A stretch of DNA of 64,000 nucleotides from Hericium rajendrae (GCA_033439255.1 CM065887.1:1798001-1862000), one strand, 5' to 3'. Counted from the first letter of the stretch, positions 33,991 to 46,768 are shown. Notes: generated by a model from the sequence alone, not told the origin. Numbers and translations: made by a program.

Positions 33991-36900
33991 CTACACACAA
34001 CTGTTAATCTGCACTGTCCAGTGATCGCCTCTGCTCCTCTGGAAAGAGAGATCGCGCCTCGTTAAAGAGCCTCTCCCATATTTTTGCTTGCCTGCAGGCT
34101 TTCTGTTAGCATCAGAAGAGGCATATTTTGAGCGGACGTACTTCGCAGCATAACTCCCTTCACCCTTCTCTGCTAGATCATCACTGGCAAGCAGAATTTG
34201 TGCGTTCAACTTCCACCAGCGATGCCACGTACGGAAAGTACGCTGTGTCCATCGCATCTCTACTTCGAGAAGTTTCTTTTGCTCTCTGGAACGAGCGACT
34301 GCAGCGCATTGTCGGAACCAGGTAACTTGCTCGTCTACAGTGTATTTTCTTAGCGTGAATGCATAGAGATACGTAGATATCACTCACATTCTACTAACCA
34401 CTTGTCACTTGCTGCAGACATCGCTGAGCTGCGATATGAACCCATCTGCCAAATCCATGATCCCTCATCAGACGACTTCTTCCAATTTGTCGCGCGGCTA
34501 CCATGATAGACTGTCGGGGTGTAACAATGCTCCGGTCGAAGTGCTTTGTAGTTATGGCTATTGGAGCCTAGGTCAATCAAGATCAATCGGGTTTGCTCAT
34601 ACTCTTGTTGAAGTGCTTCTAATCATAAGGATGCATTGGCCAATACTTGACCGTTGTGGGTCTTACTATTTTGTCCCATTGTTTCTTTAGTAAAACACCA
34701 CAGAAATCCCCGCATAGCAGCGCTCTTCTTTACGTCTTGAAGAATATCATTTGCGTGGCCTTCGCGAAGGACATGCTCTGTCCGCATCGCCTTTGCAAAG
34801 TGTGGAGATTGTTGAACTACTCGTGGATACTGTGAAGGAATGGGTAGGCAGATATCCTCTGCGTTGAAATGCTGCGCCGAAGGCAATGCCGGCCATGAGA
34901 CAGCTGCAAATGTTGGAAGTAATTGCAACTCTTCGACGACGATGCCAAGTGAGTCGCTGAACGCTGCTTCCCATTCCTGTATATCATCAGCCAATCGTTG
35001 GCACAGAAGATCCAGCTCATTGTAGACTGAATCTGATTTCTTCTCCTCATACTCTCGAAGTTGTGCCCAAACTTTCTGCCTACAAACCGTAGTTAGTATC
35101 TCAACATTTATATGCAATGTATAACATAACTGTTTTTGTTCAATATCCATGGCAAACTTCAATAACCTGCCTAGACGATGATTGGGTTCGATGCTGGCCC
35201 CCGTTATGATGCGCTCTTGCTCGTTCTCTCTGTTCAGCTCCGCCAATGCTTGCTTCTACATTGGAGCTAAGATACATGAGTAGCTGCGCTACCGTTGATA
35301 GGGTAGAGATGACATTACCTTTATCCTCCTCCGGCTCATATGGATTATCTATATCCTCTCGCCTCCAGTTCGGATCGTTGACGTTTTCTAACCACTGCTG
35401 CTCACGCTCGTGCCACTCTTTCAATGGCGCCCCGTGCTCTTCCAGAGATATCTTTATATTTTCGAGTTTCTTTTCATCAGTGTCGAGACGTTCGTGGACG
35501 CGTTTGTAATGCTTCGCCAGCATTGCTGCTGAAGCAAGAGGTCAGTTCTATAATAGTGGACTAGGTAGCAATACATACCTTCTTTGAAAACCTTCTGCAT
35601 GTTGTAGTCAGCCATATGCGTGTTCAATGCATCGTGCCAATGCCCAGGTCCCATTTCCTGTGTACTTCTTGCAATCGCATTCTGAACGGACCACAGACAC
35701 TCCAGATCCTCGCCATTTGTGTGCCCTGTCCCTGGGACGAAATGGCCATTGTGCTTCGTCCTGCATTCAAGCTTGGTGTGACCCGGGAGGTGGTATGAAC
35801 CGACGAGATGATGCATCTTTGGAAATGTGGGAGCTCCAGGGAAATCAGCCATACGCTTGTCAAAGTTGATCATATATTGGCAGACAATGTCATACCACTC
35901 ATACCAAAGATGGAGCGAGGCATATGGACATGTCGCTGAGACCTTTGCAAAGTCAACACTACAGTATCTAATCATTGAGGAGTAAGATGTTCTGTCAGGC
36001 AAACCGAACATAGCGCTCACCGTTCTCCTTTCGGTAGATCGACAACACCGTTCGTGAGGATCATGCCTGATCGTGCACATGCAAGCACCAGAATCCCGGC
36101 AATGACCTTTCCTGAATATTGGTTGCTGAGAGCTTTGAACGAACTGCAAGTCGACGTCTACATTTCCGTCTTTCAGTGCGGGGGCTATCACATGCAGAAG
36201 GTAGTTACTTACTTCAGCCTTTGCATTTTGAGGGCAGTTTTTGAGCCAGTTTTTGTATTTGGTCTCATTTGCGAAGAAGGCCGAGCCGTGGGTCAAAGGT
36301 TGATCGTTCTTGTCCATCGGTTTGTCATGAAGACTACTTGAGAAGTTGCCATCCTTCACATAGCGCAGTGCATGAAGATACCTAGATCGTAATGAGCTCA
36401 AGCAACGACAATCAGGTGAATGAAACTTACATGTCTTCGGGAGAGGCCGTTTGCCAACCAGGATCCATATTGACCCCTACTAATGGGCAGCTCGGACACT
36501 GTGGCACCAAACATCCCGGTTCAAGAGGGTCTGTTGCGTTTTGTCCATTCCACCGCAGAGCTTGAAGATACTCATAATATCGAGAGGCCTGTAGGAGCTC
36601 CCTATAGCGATCCTGAGTGATCCGTTTCAGCAGCGCATATCGTATCAGAGATGGGTACATACCGGGACCCGGCCTTGAAAGGCATTATCGGTCAAGCATT
36701 CTAAGACGGCTGAATAATCGTATGCCATGACTTTGGCTCGAACTGATAGGTGATGGAAAAGGCGAAGAACAGAGAGCGTAAAGACTGTGCGAGGGTGGGT
36801 GAACGAAGCAGGCCACAGTCCAGCTTGAAGGAGCTGGCAAGGGTGAGGCTGAGGCTCATAGGTGCCTAGATAACTGCACCCACAATATTCAACCTCGCAG

Positions 36901-37649
36901 GTTTGCATCCCGGTCGTACCGACACAAATTACCTCGGCAACCACTGCTTTCGGCGAGCTACACCGTAGTCCACCATGTCCCAAGCGTATCACCAAACCAA
37001 GGCTGCTCAAGTCAATCTTCTCGAAGTACGACCCTGTCCACCTCTCAACGATGTGAAAGGGGTCTTGATAGTGATCAGTGACGATACAGGTCGAGCACAG
37101 GAGACGTGCATGGAAACACTGTATGCAACAATACATCGCATCTTCACCTTGACACTTCGAGCACTTCTTGCCGATGTCCGAATGATAGTAGCGGCCATGA
37201 AGGATGTCGAGGAAAGGTTGAGCCCATTTAGCAAGGAAGGTCTCAGACGCTTCACTCGGTTTCTAATGATTCATTAGCAGTAAGTCTTATAAAATCACGG
37301 AGAACACGAACCGTGCCACTGGTTGATCTATTTCCTTCTGACGGTGATATTTTCTAATGGTTGATTAGCCATAAGCCTTATGAAATCACAGAAAAACACG
37401 AACTGTGCCACTGGCTGACCCACGCCCTTCTGTCATTGGTATGTATTTTTCCACTGGCATCATCATGGAAGCACCGTCTCCTCCATTGCCCGTCAACATA
37501 TCCAACATGCACTTCTTCCTCGGCATCGCATCTTCTCGAAACATATGATCTGTCGTTGACCCATTTGCGTTGATGCTACTGACTAGTATCTCTGTTGAGA
37601 GATTGGTTGGCAGAGGCAACGGCTCTGCTGCCTTCTGTTTCCTCCCCAT
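33991..37649 (-). CDS. KDZ-class transposase with CxC2 cysteine cluster
   Basis: Transposase of the KDZ (Kyakuja-Dileera-Zisupton) class, nuclear, catalysing movement of its own element by a DDE/RNase H-type core. Start ATG 37649 (MGRKQKAAEPLPLP). CxC2 cluster: CSKCQGEDAMYCCIQCFHARLLC-type spacing (about 37050-37180), then DPFHIVERW, LGLVIRLGH, CEVEYCGC. After an intron at about 36613-36660 comes DRYRELLQASRYYEYLQAL, CPSCPLVGVNMDPGW. Later exons read FKALSNQYSGKVIAG, VVDLPKGER (splice donor follows at about 36021), LHLWYEWYDIVCQYM, HHLVGSYHLPGH, TNGEDLECLW, STQEMGPGHWHDALN. The C-terminal part is helical, with EMRWTQRTFRTWHRWW. Introns of 30-60 nt join most blocks in frame, so most of the enzyme looks preserved. 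The link between the N-terminal exon and CxC2 is disturbed by a tandem duplication (37264-37440), so function is uncertain. Confidence 0.78.
37264..37440. repeat. Tandem duplication in the transposase N-terminal region
   Basis: Two adjacent copies of about 85 bp, both with AAGYCTTATRAAATCAC and GTGCCACTGG. They differ at roughly one base in eight. The duplication falls between the first exon and the CxC2 exon of the KDZ transposase and could lie in an intron. Confidence 0.6.
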
Positions 37650-37957
37650 GATGAAGGCTGCTGTACGAAAGTGTGAGCGACGATAGACCAGTGGAGGGGA
37701 AGGGTCGGAATAGACAGTATCTAGAGCCATAGGCGAACGCGCCAGTACCATTAGTGCCAACATTGTGGCTTGCTATTGTTAACAAACACTGCGCTTTGAT
37801 GGCTTGCCGTGTGCATGGTAGGTGCCTGGAGACTCTATTGTTGATGTGAGACAAATACACGCTATGATCAACACGACTTTCAAAAACAATCATGACGAGA
37901 AAGACAAAGCAGAGGACAAATCGAGGACCGAACAAAGCAAGAAATAAGACGAGCGAT

Positions 37958-39967
37958 CTAACATCGGTATAGAGTATTATGCACACATTTCGGAGGACCT
38001 TCAGTCACTCTTTCCATGGGCAGAGATGGGATAACACCATGCGTGGAGATAAAAGAGTCCAGATAAAAATTTATCAACTCAACCTCGCGCTCTCCGTAGT
38101 CCTCGTGGCGCAAATACAGAAGAGAGGCCTCGAGATTCTTAGGGAACCCTTTCCAGACTGACATGACCACCCTAAGCTCCTCAAACCACAGTAATCTGTC
38201 GCACCAGTTCTGCTTCTGACAGCCATATTCATAATCGAGGGGAATGTCACAGTATTTAGGCCCAAATGGCCAGACTTTCTTCCGTTGCTCTGCCTGCCTA
38301 GCGTGCCGATCCTCATCCCATTCTGCTGCTGAGATTTGGAGCTCGTCGTGGTGTTCGAATTCCCAACAGATATGGGCCATGTTGAGCTTGTAGAGGATTA
38401 TAGCACGGACTGCGGGATTGTAAGCTACACGATGGCTAGCTGAGCAGCCACAAGGCAGTGGGCAGTTAACGGTCTCCACAAGACTTGTGCTTGTGGACAA
38501 AGAGCCGAAGGCCAATTGGGAGCCGTAAGACCAAAATCTGTCAGGTTCATATGGCTTGTCTTTTGGCCATTCACGCTTCCAATGAGTGTCACTTAGAATT
38601 GACCGCCAATCGGATGGTGAAAGGGCAAGGTCGTAGGTGAGGATACGTCTGACGTCCCAGCTCCGTGCCAAGCAATACCAATGATAAAAAAAGGTTTCCT
38701 GCATCTTCTCCTCTGTGGGGCCCCAGAACAGGTGAATCGGTGGTAGATGGTAGGGCCAACCACGAGTAAGGTTCTTCTCTGTGAAAATTGGCGCCGTGTT
38801 TGAAATCGGTGGATTCCAACTTGCAATGGCCCTGGGTACCCAATCTGGCCGAGGAACAGCATTTTGATAACGACGGCTGTTCTCAGTATGCTTTGGCCGT
38901 GCTGCATTTAGGATGTTGCATTCGTGGGTGACTGATATCTTGCTGTGAGATACATTGACATTGAAAACAAAAAAGGACCACTTATGCTCTTGTTGTCGAT
39001 GCATTTCCATGCCTGCGGCTCTCCACGTGAGATGGTGAACATCACGGCGCGAAGCGTAGCCACACGCTGCCTGCTCGAAGAGCCGATCATTTGCTGGTGA
39101 TGGCAGATAGTACCACAGCTCTTTCGTGTGATCCTGGACCGACCCACTCCGTACTCCTTCGTCTCGCCACTTGCTGAACTCAGAACCAATGAAGTTGGAC
39201 CAGTCTACCAGCCGAAGCAGACCTTTTTGATGAGTGGATGGAAGCAAATAGTAGTCGGAAAGAGGTAGGTGAAGATATGCGGTTACACCCTTGGACTCGA
39301 GCATGCAATATACACAAGGATCGGCAGTGATGCTGCCATGAGTGGGAACACGTATCGCAGCACAGCGCTCTGAGGTACTGTCGGTAAACCATTCACAGAA
39401 CGCTTGCAGTTCCAACAGATGCCGCTGAATTGCGCGAACAGCCTCGATGATATCCCGCCAGGAGCAAGGGGCATCTTGGAGTCACATCAAAGCTGCTAGG
39501 ATGCGACGAGGTGCAGTTGATGGATAGGATACATGGTGAAATTCTGAAAATTCACAGAGGCGAGGAATGCACTCTTGTGCCCGTGATTGAAGACCATCCC
39601 GCTCGTTCCGCAGCTTGTCAATCCACTTCGGGGATAAGACGATGCACAACGGGAAAATCGGGTGGGGACATACATCAACGCGTGTAGGCAGGCGATACAG
39701 GATAGAAGAGAAGCTATCTTTGGTGGGCATACGGATCCAGCCCAAATATGGGAAATGAGGATCAAAATTCTGTGAGAAATGGGTCCATTCGTGGGGGCCC
39801 CATAGACCATCGCTTCGAACTAGGGCCGTCTCATCATGTGGCAACTCAGGGATATGGGCCACATGTGCTACGACGACCATCTCCCCAGGCACCCATCCAA
39901 GAGCCCAACACGTGTATGGGAGATCGAAACGGCGTCGAGAAGTGGACATCTTAAGAAATTGAATCAT
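37958..39967 (-). pseudogene. Orphan cargo gene 1, about 668 aa, one in-frame TGA
   Basis: A single minus-strand frame from ATG 39967 (or ATG 39949) to 37958, interrupted only by TGA at 39482-39484; the reading continues sensibly in the same frame (LQDAPCSWRDIIEAVRAIQRHLLELQAF). No intron of acceptable size removes the stop. Features: N-terminal Trp/Pro-rich strand region (FDLPYTCWALGWVPGEMV), a helical middle, ETFFYHWYCLARSWDVRRIL, a cysteine pair CPLPCGC, and a Trp-rich C-terminal half with KVWPFGPKYCDIPLDYEYGC. No known domain recognised; the composition is that of a soluble protein. It lies directly upstream, on the same strand, of the KDZ transposase (308 bp apart). The stop is compatible with a CGA-to-TGA change. 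Confidence 0.7.
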
Positions 39968-40989
39968 TCACAGTCAATTTTATGATAGATATTCGCAGCT
40001 GGGTCATACCTTTTGTCCGTGGGTATATATGCTAGCTGTAGATGTATGGCGGCGTCACTAGAATAAAAGTCGGACTTGAGAACTTGAGCAACTTGAGCAA
40101 TATTCAGAAAGTGTGTTGGCTGTAAGGTATACGAGGTCTGAGTGCACAAGGCGTGAAGCTCTTTCCTCGTAGACTGTGCCAGATAGAGGGTAGAAAGTTG
40201 AATAGGGAGTGGAAGGGAAGGATACATGGTCTGAGCGCACAACGCGTGAAGCTCTTTCCATGCATACAAAGCCTGTGGAAGGCTAGCTGCTAGATCTGCT
40301 GACAACTACGACCAAAACAACCCAGAACAGTCAGCGAAAGTGAATAAAATGAGTTTATTTACCTTGAGTTCCTTCAATGCAAAAATAGTCGAGCTTCGTC
40401 AGTAGACAACCGACAGGAAAAGGGGACCGACAGGGAAAGGGTGTCGAGCGGACAATGATAAGGAGGGAATACAGGAGAGCGGTGATGTGAAACTGACAGT
40501 CACAGTGACATAGCGCCTCAAGGAAGGCGGCGGTGCTTATTGGGCGCCTATGAGCAATGACACGACTGTTTCCCTCCGCTGTTTACCCTCATACCCTCGC
40601 ATACATGTCGATTGGGCTGGGCTTTTCTCATTGCCCTTTCCTTTTCTTGTGTTCAACAACAGCTTGTCGAGCTTCAATCCAGGTAAGCAGATGATGCAAT
40701 TTACCCTGTCGTCCCATTCCTCGAAGGCGCGGCTATTGTCATCTTGTTCCTCCCTCTTTTGCAGGTACATATGACCAGGCCATAGCGTCGCACCAATCGA
40801 CTTCACGCTCTGTGCGTCGAGAGGTGCACCACCAAGGTCTCATACCCTCCATTCCCCTGGTCCCACAATCCGCTCCAGACCGCTCCCCCCTTCCAACATG
40901 ACTTTCCCATCCCACTATCCCCACTTCCTCCATCTGGCACCTTATACCACGACCTTCTGCCAATCAATTTCACTCGTAGTGCATCGGTC
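39968..40989. other. Spacer inside the KDZ element
   Basis: About 1 kb without supported gene. A repeat of about 25 bp (GCGTGAAGCTCTTTCC) occurs twice near 40152 and 40244 with GTCTGAGYGCACAA before it. The right part may hold decayed 5' sequence of the ABC transporter fragment, but no motif confirms it. Confidence 0.45.
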
Positions 40990-42840
40990 ATGCGTCAGTT
41001 TTCCATCCGGCTTATCAAGGTGAAATTGTCCTTTTCTCGCTGTTCAAACGACGCGAGTTTTTCATCTTTGTCCTCGCCGCTGTCTGCTCGTCCCTCGTTG
41101 CCGGTAGCATCATGCCTTTCAGGACCTTCGTCGTCGGCCAGGTGTTCAACACCTTCGCACAATTCCCGACTTCCAATATCACGCAGGAGGACAAGTCTGC
41201 TCTCTCGCGACATTGGTTTATCCATGCTCAAGCTCTTCGGTCTTGCTGCGGGTTCACTTGCGCTCATCAGCACCATCTCGAGCCTGTGGATCTGGACAGG
41301 CAAACACAACGCTATGAAGATGGGCAAGAAAGTAAATGCTTCTGTCACACAGTGCGACATGCTCTGGTTTGATACGAAGATGGGCGCCGATGATTCTGTG
41401 AGACCACCGAGGGCGATGGCCCAGTCAGTGCTGGTGGTCTCATGGCCAAATTCGCAAGGTACTATCTGCCATTGCATCACTTCATCTTGTCTGATATTCG
41501 CGCAGGGAAATGGACGAAGTCAGAATGGCTTCTTCTCTTGCATCCAGCATGATCGTCCAGTACTTGGCCACTTGCATCGCATGCCTGGTCCTCGGCTTGA
41601 TGCGGTCTTGGGCGCTGACCCTCATCATCCTCTCCGCGGTACCCGTTCTCATGCTCATTCAAGGCATTTCCCAAGGCATTGCGGGCCCATCCTCGCGGTT
41701 GAGCGCCAACAGATGGCTCAAGCTGCAAGCTTGGTTGACCGCGCTATCAGCACCATCACAACTGTCAAGGCTTTCAATGCCCAAAGATACGAGGAAGCCA
41801 TCCTCGCCTCTGTGCTCGACAAGATCCACGCGGTGGCCCCTCATCTTCACATTCGCATACCCCTCATGCCCCTCGGTCTCCATCCTTTTCGACATCACTA
41901 TATCACTCGCCGCGCGCAAAATGACGTTCATCATGGGTGAATCCGGCTCCATCAAATCGACCGTCACCCAGCTTCTGCTCCGCCTCTATGATGTGCAACA
42001 GGGCGCGATCGTGATCGACGACCAGGGCATGGCGTACGTCGACAAGACTGGGCGCGACAACAGTTCAGTGTCATCTCGCAGAGCTGCATCCTTTTCGATG
42101 GGACTGTGCATGAGAACGTCGCCATGGGCCTCGCTGGGCCTGGTAGCCTGCGACGTCCCGAGGATGCCACTTGGGAGGAGGTCGTCGAGGCATTCAGAGT
42201 TGCATTGTTCCATGACTTCGTGTGGGACCTCCCGGACGGGTATGATATGCAGCTGGGCAACGGAGGTGTGAATCTGTCCGGAGGACAGAAACAATGACTG
42301 GCAATCGCGCGTGCATGGTTGCGCAATCCCCAAGTGCTTATCCTGGGTAAGCCGCTTATTACTATGCATACAATGCATTCACTGACGTGAATCTTCGTGA
42401 CTAGATGAGGCCACGTCCGCACTGGATGCGACTTCACTATAATAATTTTAATTACTATTATTTATCACGTGTACTCGTCTTCTAGGCCGTTAAGCACTGG
42501 CGATGAAACAAAACTACGATTGTAATAACACACGACCTTTCTCAAATCAGTCTGACCAACTTCGTGTACCTCATCAAGGACGGCCGCATTGCTGAGCAAA
42601 GCTTTCGCGCCGACATCAAGAAGATGCCCGGCGGTGAGTTCGGCCAGATGATGGAGGCGCACGGCTCTCAGGGCAGAGGATCCGTGGTCTGATGAGGCGC
42701 TGTGTGAGCGCGAACACAAGGTGGAGATGATCTTGGACGAGCCCTCTGACGACAAGAATATGCACATGCGCGCTTTGAACCGCCAGAGCGTTGCGGTTCC
42801 GGCGCTCCGACCGCTCATTATCTGCCATTGCCCGGTGGTC
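40990..42840 (+). pseudogene. ABC exporter fragment (STE6/MDR-like), first half
   Basis: Remnant of a full-length-type ABC exporter, a membrane transporter of peptides or drugs; fungal STE6 exports lipopeptide pheromone. Blocks in order: VAGSIMPFRTFVVGQVFNTF and LWIWTGKHNAMK (first membrane domain), DEVRMASSLASSMIVQYL, SWALTLIILSAVPVLM, STITTVKAFNAQRYEEAIL, then the nucleotide-binding domain: MTFIMGESGSIKST (Walker A, with Ile where Gly is expected), ILFDGTVHENVAMG (Q-loop region), LGNGGVNLSGGQKQ (signature) followed at once by a TGA at 42296-42298 where Arg is usual, VLIL then DEATSALDA across a short intron (Walker B), and TIVITHD-like H-loop sequence. Frames change several times. The second half is absent. 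A host gene fragment inside the KDZ element. Confidence 0.8.
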
Positions 42841-43049
42841 TATTGGGTTGCTTTGACTGTAAGGTGCGGGTGCCACATCTTGCCACTACTATGAAGTGAA
42901 CTGGTTCTTGTCCATCCGCCACACAGCAAAGCTACTGGATTCTGGGTTTCGTTATAAATGCCGATCGCCAGAATGATTGCAGCGACTGTTATCCTCACCC
43001 AACTATACAGCCCCCACTACCATTTAACTCTGTGAGCACTTTCCAACGA

Positions 43050-45241
43050 ATGCTGAACAACCACTGGATGACGGACGATGAGCTGGCCTGGCTCTCACAG
43101 CGGGTTCTCGACGGCTATCAGACAGCCAAGCAGGACGGCAAATATTCTACGTGGACAAGCGAGTTAATCAAAGACTTCCGATCTGCTTTCCCTGCAACGC
43201 GACGAAGGAGGAAAGATGGAACGACAGAGAGCGAAGACGACTTGCACCAGCGGATGTGTGAACTAGATCCAGTGCGTACCGACCAGTATCTATAATGATT
43301 CTACTAATTTGTTCTCCAGCGTATCCGTAAATGGCTCGGCAACCATGCCAAGCGTATTCTTGAAGGACAGAATGGAGGAGCTACAGGAAATACCAAGCCT
43401 AAGCCTCTTGCACTGAAGACGGCCAGAACTGACAAAGGCCAGGCACCCAGCGCACGTGACCTTATGCAGAAAGACCCGAACATCAAAGCTCGTCTGGCGG
43501 TCATTCGTCAAGAAGGAGCCCAAGATGGCAAAAGCGTGCAGATGCGTATCAACGAGGCACTGACCAGCATGCTTGCTGACGCGGAAACCAAAAAGCTGTA
43601 GACAGCTCGTGCCGAGTCTGCGATGGTGGAGTTCCGACAGAAGAAGGAGGAGGAGAGAGCTGCTCAAATTCTCACTGCACAGGCTGAAGGGGTCTCCAAG
43701 TCAGAGTTCGAGCGCATTCAGTAAGTAGTTTACTCCATTTGTTGTTGCTGACTTCTGAGTGCATCTGCTTGTATTATGATATAGGCAACTGCAGAATTTA
43801 AACAACACAATCCGACACCACGGTCAAGGCTGGAGCGAGCAGTGCAAGGTCGTTATCTGCTCCGTCGTAGCGTATCGAAATGAGAATGGAATCTTGCAGG
43901 TCATGACATACGTATTTCAATGGATGGACAGCAACTGTATAGACTGACCTTCATCTACTAGTGATGCTTTCGGACCTGATGGGGCTGTCCTTGCACCTCT
44001 CGCCACAGCAATGAAGTGCCCTGAGATGCTCCTCTCGGACACTTTCAAGGGCCATCTTGAGGATATATTCCCTTTGCCAATGGTCTCTGGTGCACCGTCG
44101 CAATCCCCGGCTCCCAACGAGAACCCTTTCCCAACTTCTCCAACTCCAGATTCTCCAACTGTGCTCACTACACCCATGTGCTCTCAGGCGCGGGCATTTG
44201 CAACTCCAAAGCCGAACAAGGGAAAGGCAAGGGCTGTATCGTCAGCCTCGTGGCAATGGAGCTCAAGGCTATTGTGGACCCCATTCCCTCGTGCCTCCCG
44301 AGAGTCGGATGAGGAATCAGATGTACAACCATCACCATCTCGTAGACATAAGTGCATGCCTCGCTGCATCATAGATGTCTCAGATGACAAAGAAGATGTT
44401 GGGCACCGGGAGGTGAACGAGGAGTGCAGCAATGCAGCTGTTGGTGAAGATGTCGAGAGGGACGGCGAGAAGGACGGCAAAGACAGCCGGAGAGATGATG
44501 CGGACGGCAAGAAGGATGAGGAAAGCGAGAAGGACGAGGAAGGCAAGAAGGACGAGGAAGACGGGAAGGATGAGGAAGACGAGAAAGATGAGGAAAGCGA
44601 AGAGGATGAAGGCCTGCAGGATGTACCGTTGGAGGAAGAATCTCCGGATGAAGAGGGCCCGGAGGGTGAAGGCACAGTGGAGGAGGATGGAAGGCCAGCA
44701 GGGGAAGGGTCGACAGCAGAGTCACGCAAGTCGGCGACGAAGGGACGGCAAGGCAAGATTAGCAGCACCAAAGCTGCTCTTCCGTCGCAGCTGGTCAAAC
44801 AGCTCCAGTCTTCTCAGAATCGTGACATTGCCAACGCACGAGAACCGTGCCGATCAGCATGCCTATCACTGCCCTCCGCTGTCGAAACCAATGCTGCGAC
44901 ATCGTCTCATTCTGGCATGGATGGTGTTGATGAATCTCGACGCAGGTCTGGCCGCCTTCACACCCAGGCTCAGACAACAATTGGTTCGAATGCGGAAGCT
45001 CAGTCTTCCACTTTCAGGTTAGATTCAGGTTTGAAGAAACTTTTTTGGGGCCTAACTAATTATTATCTGAAGCTCCAGGAAGCGGAAAGTAACCAAGAAG
45101 GATGATGAACCTCCAGCGAGAAAGCGGGCAAAGACCACAGTGGCCGTGAAGGATGCAAGTCAGAAAAGAAGCGCACCTGCATCCAAGCGCAAGGAGACTT
45201 CGGGGAAGAAGAGGGGCAGGGCATCTCACTCCCGACGGTAA
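43050..45241 (+). pseudogene. Orphan cargo gene 2, acidic nuclear-type protein, one in-frame TAG
   Basis: Starts ATG 43050 (MLNNHWMTDDELAWL). Intron 43272-43319, exon 43320-43720, intron 43721-43784, exon 43785-43899, then a further intron and a long exon from about 43962, a short intron after QSSTF at about 45019, and an end at TAA 45239-45241. The second exon reads RIRKWLGNHAKRIL...ADAETKKL, TAG (43599-43601), then TARAESAMVEFRQKKEEERAAQIL in the same frame; CAG to TAG would explain it. The frame at the 43962 acceptor does not match perfectly. The C-terminal half has a K/D/E repeat (KKDEE units, about 44490-44620) and basic clusters RKRKVTKK and RKRAK typical of nuclear import signals. Function unknown; a chromatin or DNA-associated role is only inference. 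Confidence 0.65.
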
Positions 45242-45494
45242 GTTGGAGAAATAATCGTTTGATTTTGTAATTGTTGCACGTGTTGTATTTGACAATAGCA
45301 TCTACTCGCTTTGATTGTTCTGTATATGACAAATGTGGGTTGAGTAGGAGGTGTGGTGTGGCCAGGTGTGGCGGACAAGGCCCAGGACGTGGCTTTGGCC
45401 ATGGAATGGTGCATTGTCTGCAGATAAATATAAGCGTCGTGTCCGTCTGGACGATAGCCTCTCTCTTTCGCTCCCCTTGTGCCCGCCCTCCCCC

Positions 45495-46768
45495 ATGTCT
45501 CTGAAGCCCGATCCTGAACTGAAAGCTCTTGTGGAGAAACTCGCAGGGCCTTGTCCTCACCCTGCTCCAGTCAAATGTCATCATGGTGTCCGAGCCGTAG
45601 GATTGCAGTATCAAACCAAAGGTGATAATTTGGGTTGTTGGTACTGCATTGTGAGTAGTCCTGCCTCACTGTGGAGGAGCTGTGTTTGACTCCTCTATAG
45701 TGCCATCAGAAGGAGACTTGCATGACGGGATGGAGTACTATCTCAGAGGCTTTGTCTCCGGCGAAACTTGGTTTGATCACGCGATTTCGGGAGGCAAGGG
45801 AGGAGCAAGCCAATGTATTGAAAGAGGCAACCACACTTCTTAATCATGAACGCTCAGTGCAGCGCAACTCTTCCGGAAGATCTTCTGCTCGCCAACGTCA
45901 AGCACTACCTTCTTCACCTGCACAGCAATCCGAGGCTGGTCGGTCTAATGCTACACGTGCTACGTGTCATGAGGTGGTATCCGAGCCTCCGATGCGTCGA
46001 AAGATCTTCGACGTGCAATGGGTCCCTCCTTCATCCCCGACGGTCTATGTGGGGACGTCCGAAGTTGATGACCAGAACCATACGATCATGAGTGTTTTGT
46101 TTTCACAGGTGCGTCGCTGTTCATATGTCGCGTGGTGACAACGTTGACATTTGATTTATGTGTCCCAGAATGATGACTCGTCTATCTTGAAGCACCTATC
46201 CTGGCCGAAGTCGCAGACATTTAGTCTGCTTTATCACATTCCTTCGTTATCACGAGTGATCGACATCAAACCCACAGATATCATTGATGTCTTCGACCCC
46301 ATTCAATGCTCATGGGATTCAAGCACTATCGCAGGCTGCAAATGAGAACCTATTGTTCCTGAAGTCCCATTTATCTGGCGCCACCATGATGTGTCTGTAC
46401 ATCGGGATCTAGACAGGCATGCTGAGGACTTCCGATCGAGACTGTGCGACGTCCTTGGACCGACTATCCTTCAGCAAGATCTTCCAAGTGTGCGGCATTC
46501 TAATGGTCAGACCAGCTCCAAGGTTTTAGCTGCTCTGTCGATGCTTGAACTATCACCACTTGCTGCCAGCAATTCTCAATGTGGAGTCAAGCGCAATCGT
46601 GAGGATGATGTGCAGGAAGGGCTGTCACGAAAGAAAGGGAAAGGTCGTGCTACTGTCACCTATTCTGATGTGATCGAGATTGACTCTGACTCAGATAATT
46701 TGGTTCTATGTCGAGGTTCCAATATGTTCCAATATATGCCATGGGCTGTTTCTGACTATCTCCCTTGA
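45495..46768 (+). pseudogene. Orphan cargo gene 3, GRF-like zinc motif, one in-frame TGA
   Basis: ATG 45495, two introns (about 45651-45700 and 46110-46169), end TGA 46766-46768. The first exons give CPHPAPVKCHHGVRAV...NLGCWYCI|CHQKETCMTGW, a Cys/His pattern resembling the GRF-type zinc finger seen in DNA repair and topoisomerase-linked proteins, but the Gly-Arg-Phe core is not conserved. A Ser/Arg-rich linker follows, then a block IFDVQWVPPSSPTVYVG and FSLLYHIPSLSRVIDI. A TGA at 46343-46345 lies in frame between STIAGCK and EPIVPEVPFIWRHHD. The tail has NREDDVQEGLSRKKGKGRA (possible nuclear signal) and a Ser/Asp stretch EIDSDSDN that looks like a SUMO-interacting motif. It ends 90 bp before the right sub-terminal repeats. 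Confidence 0.62.

Noticed and set aside
37958-39967. TET/JBP dioxygenase, sometimes linked to KDZ elements
   Set aside because: No HxD...H iron-binding pattern or double-stranded beta-helix signature could be read in any of the cargo genes.
44184-44798. Long minus-strand Ser/Pro-rich frame
   Set aside because: Mirror image of the K/D/E repeat of cargo gene 2 on the plus strand; the plus-strand frame has the splice structure and conserved blocks.
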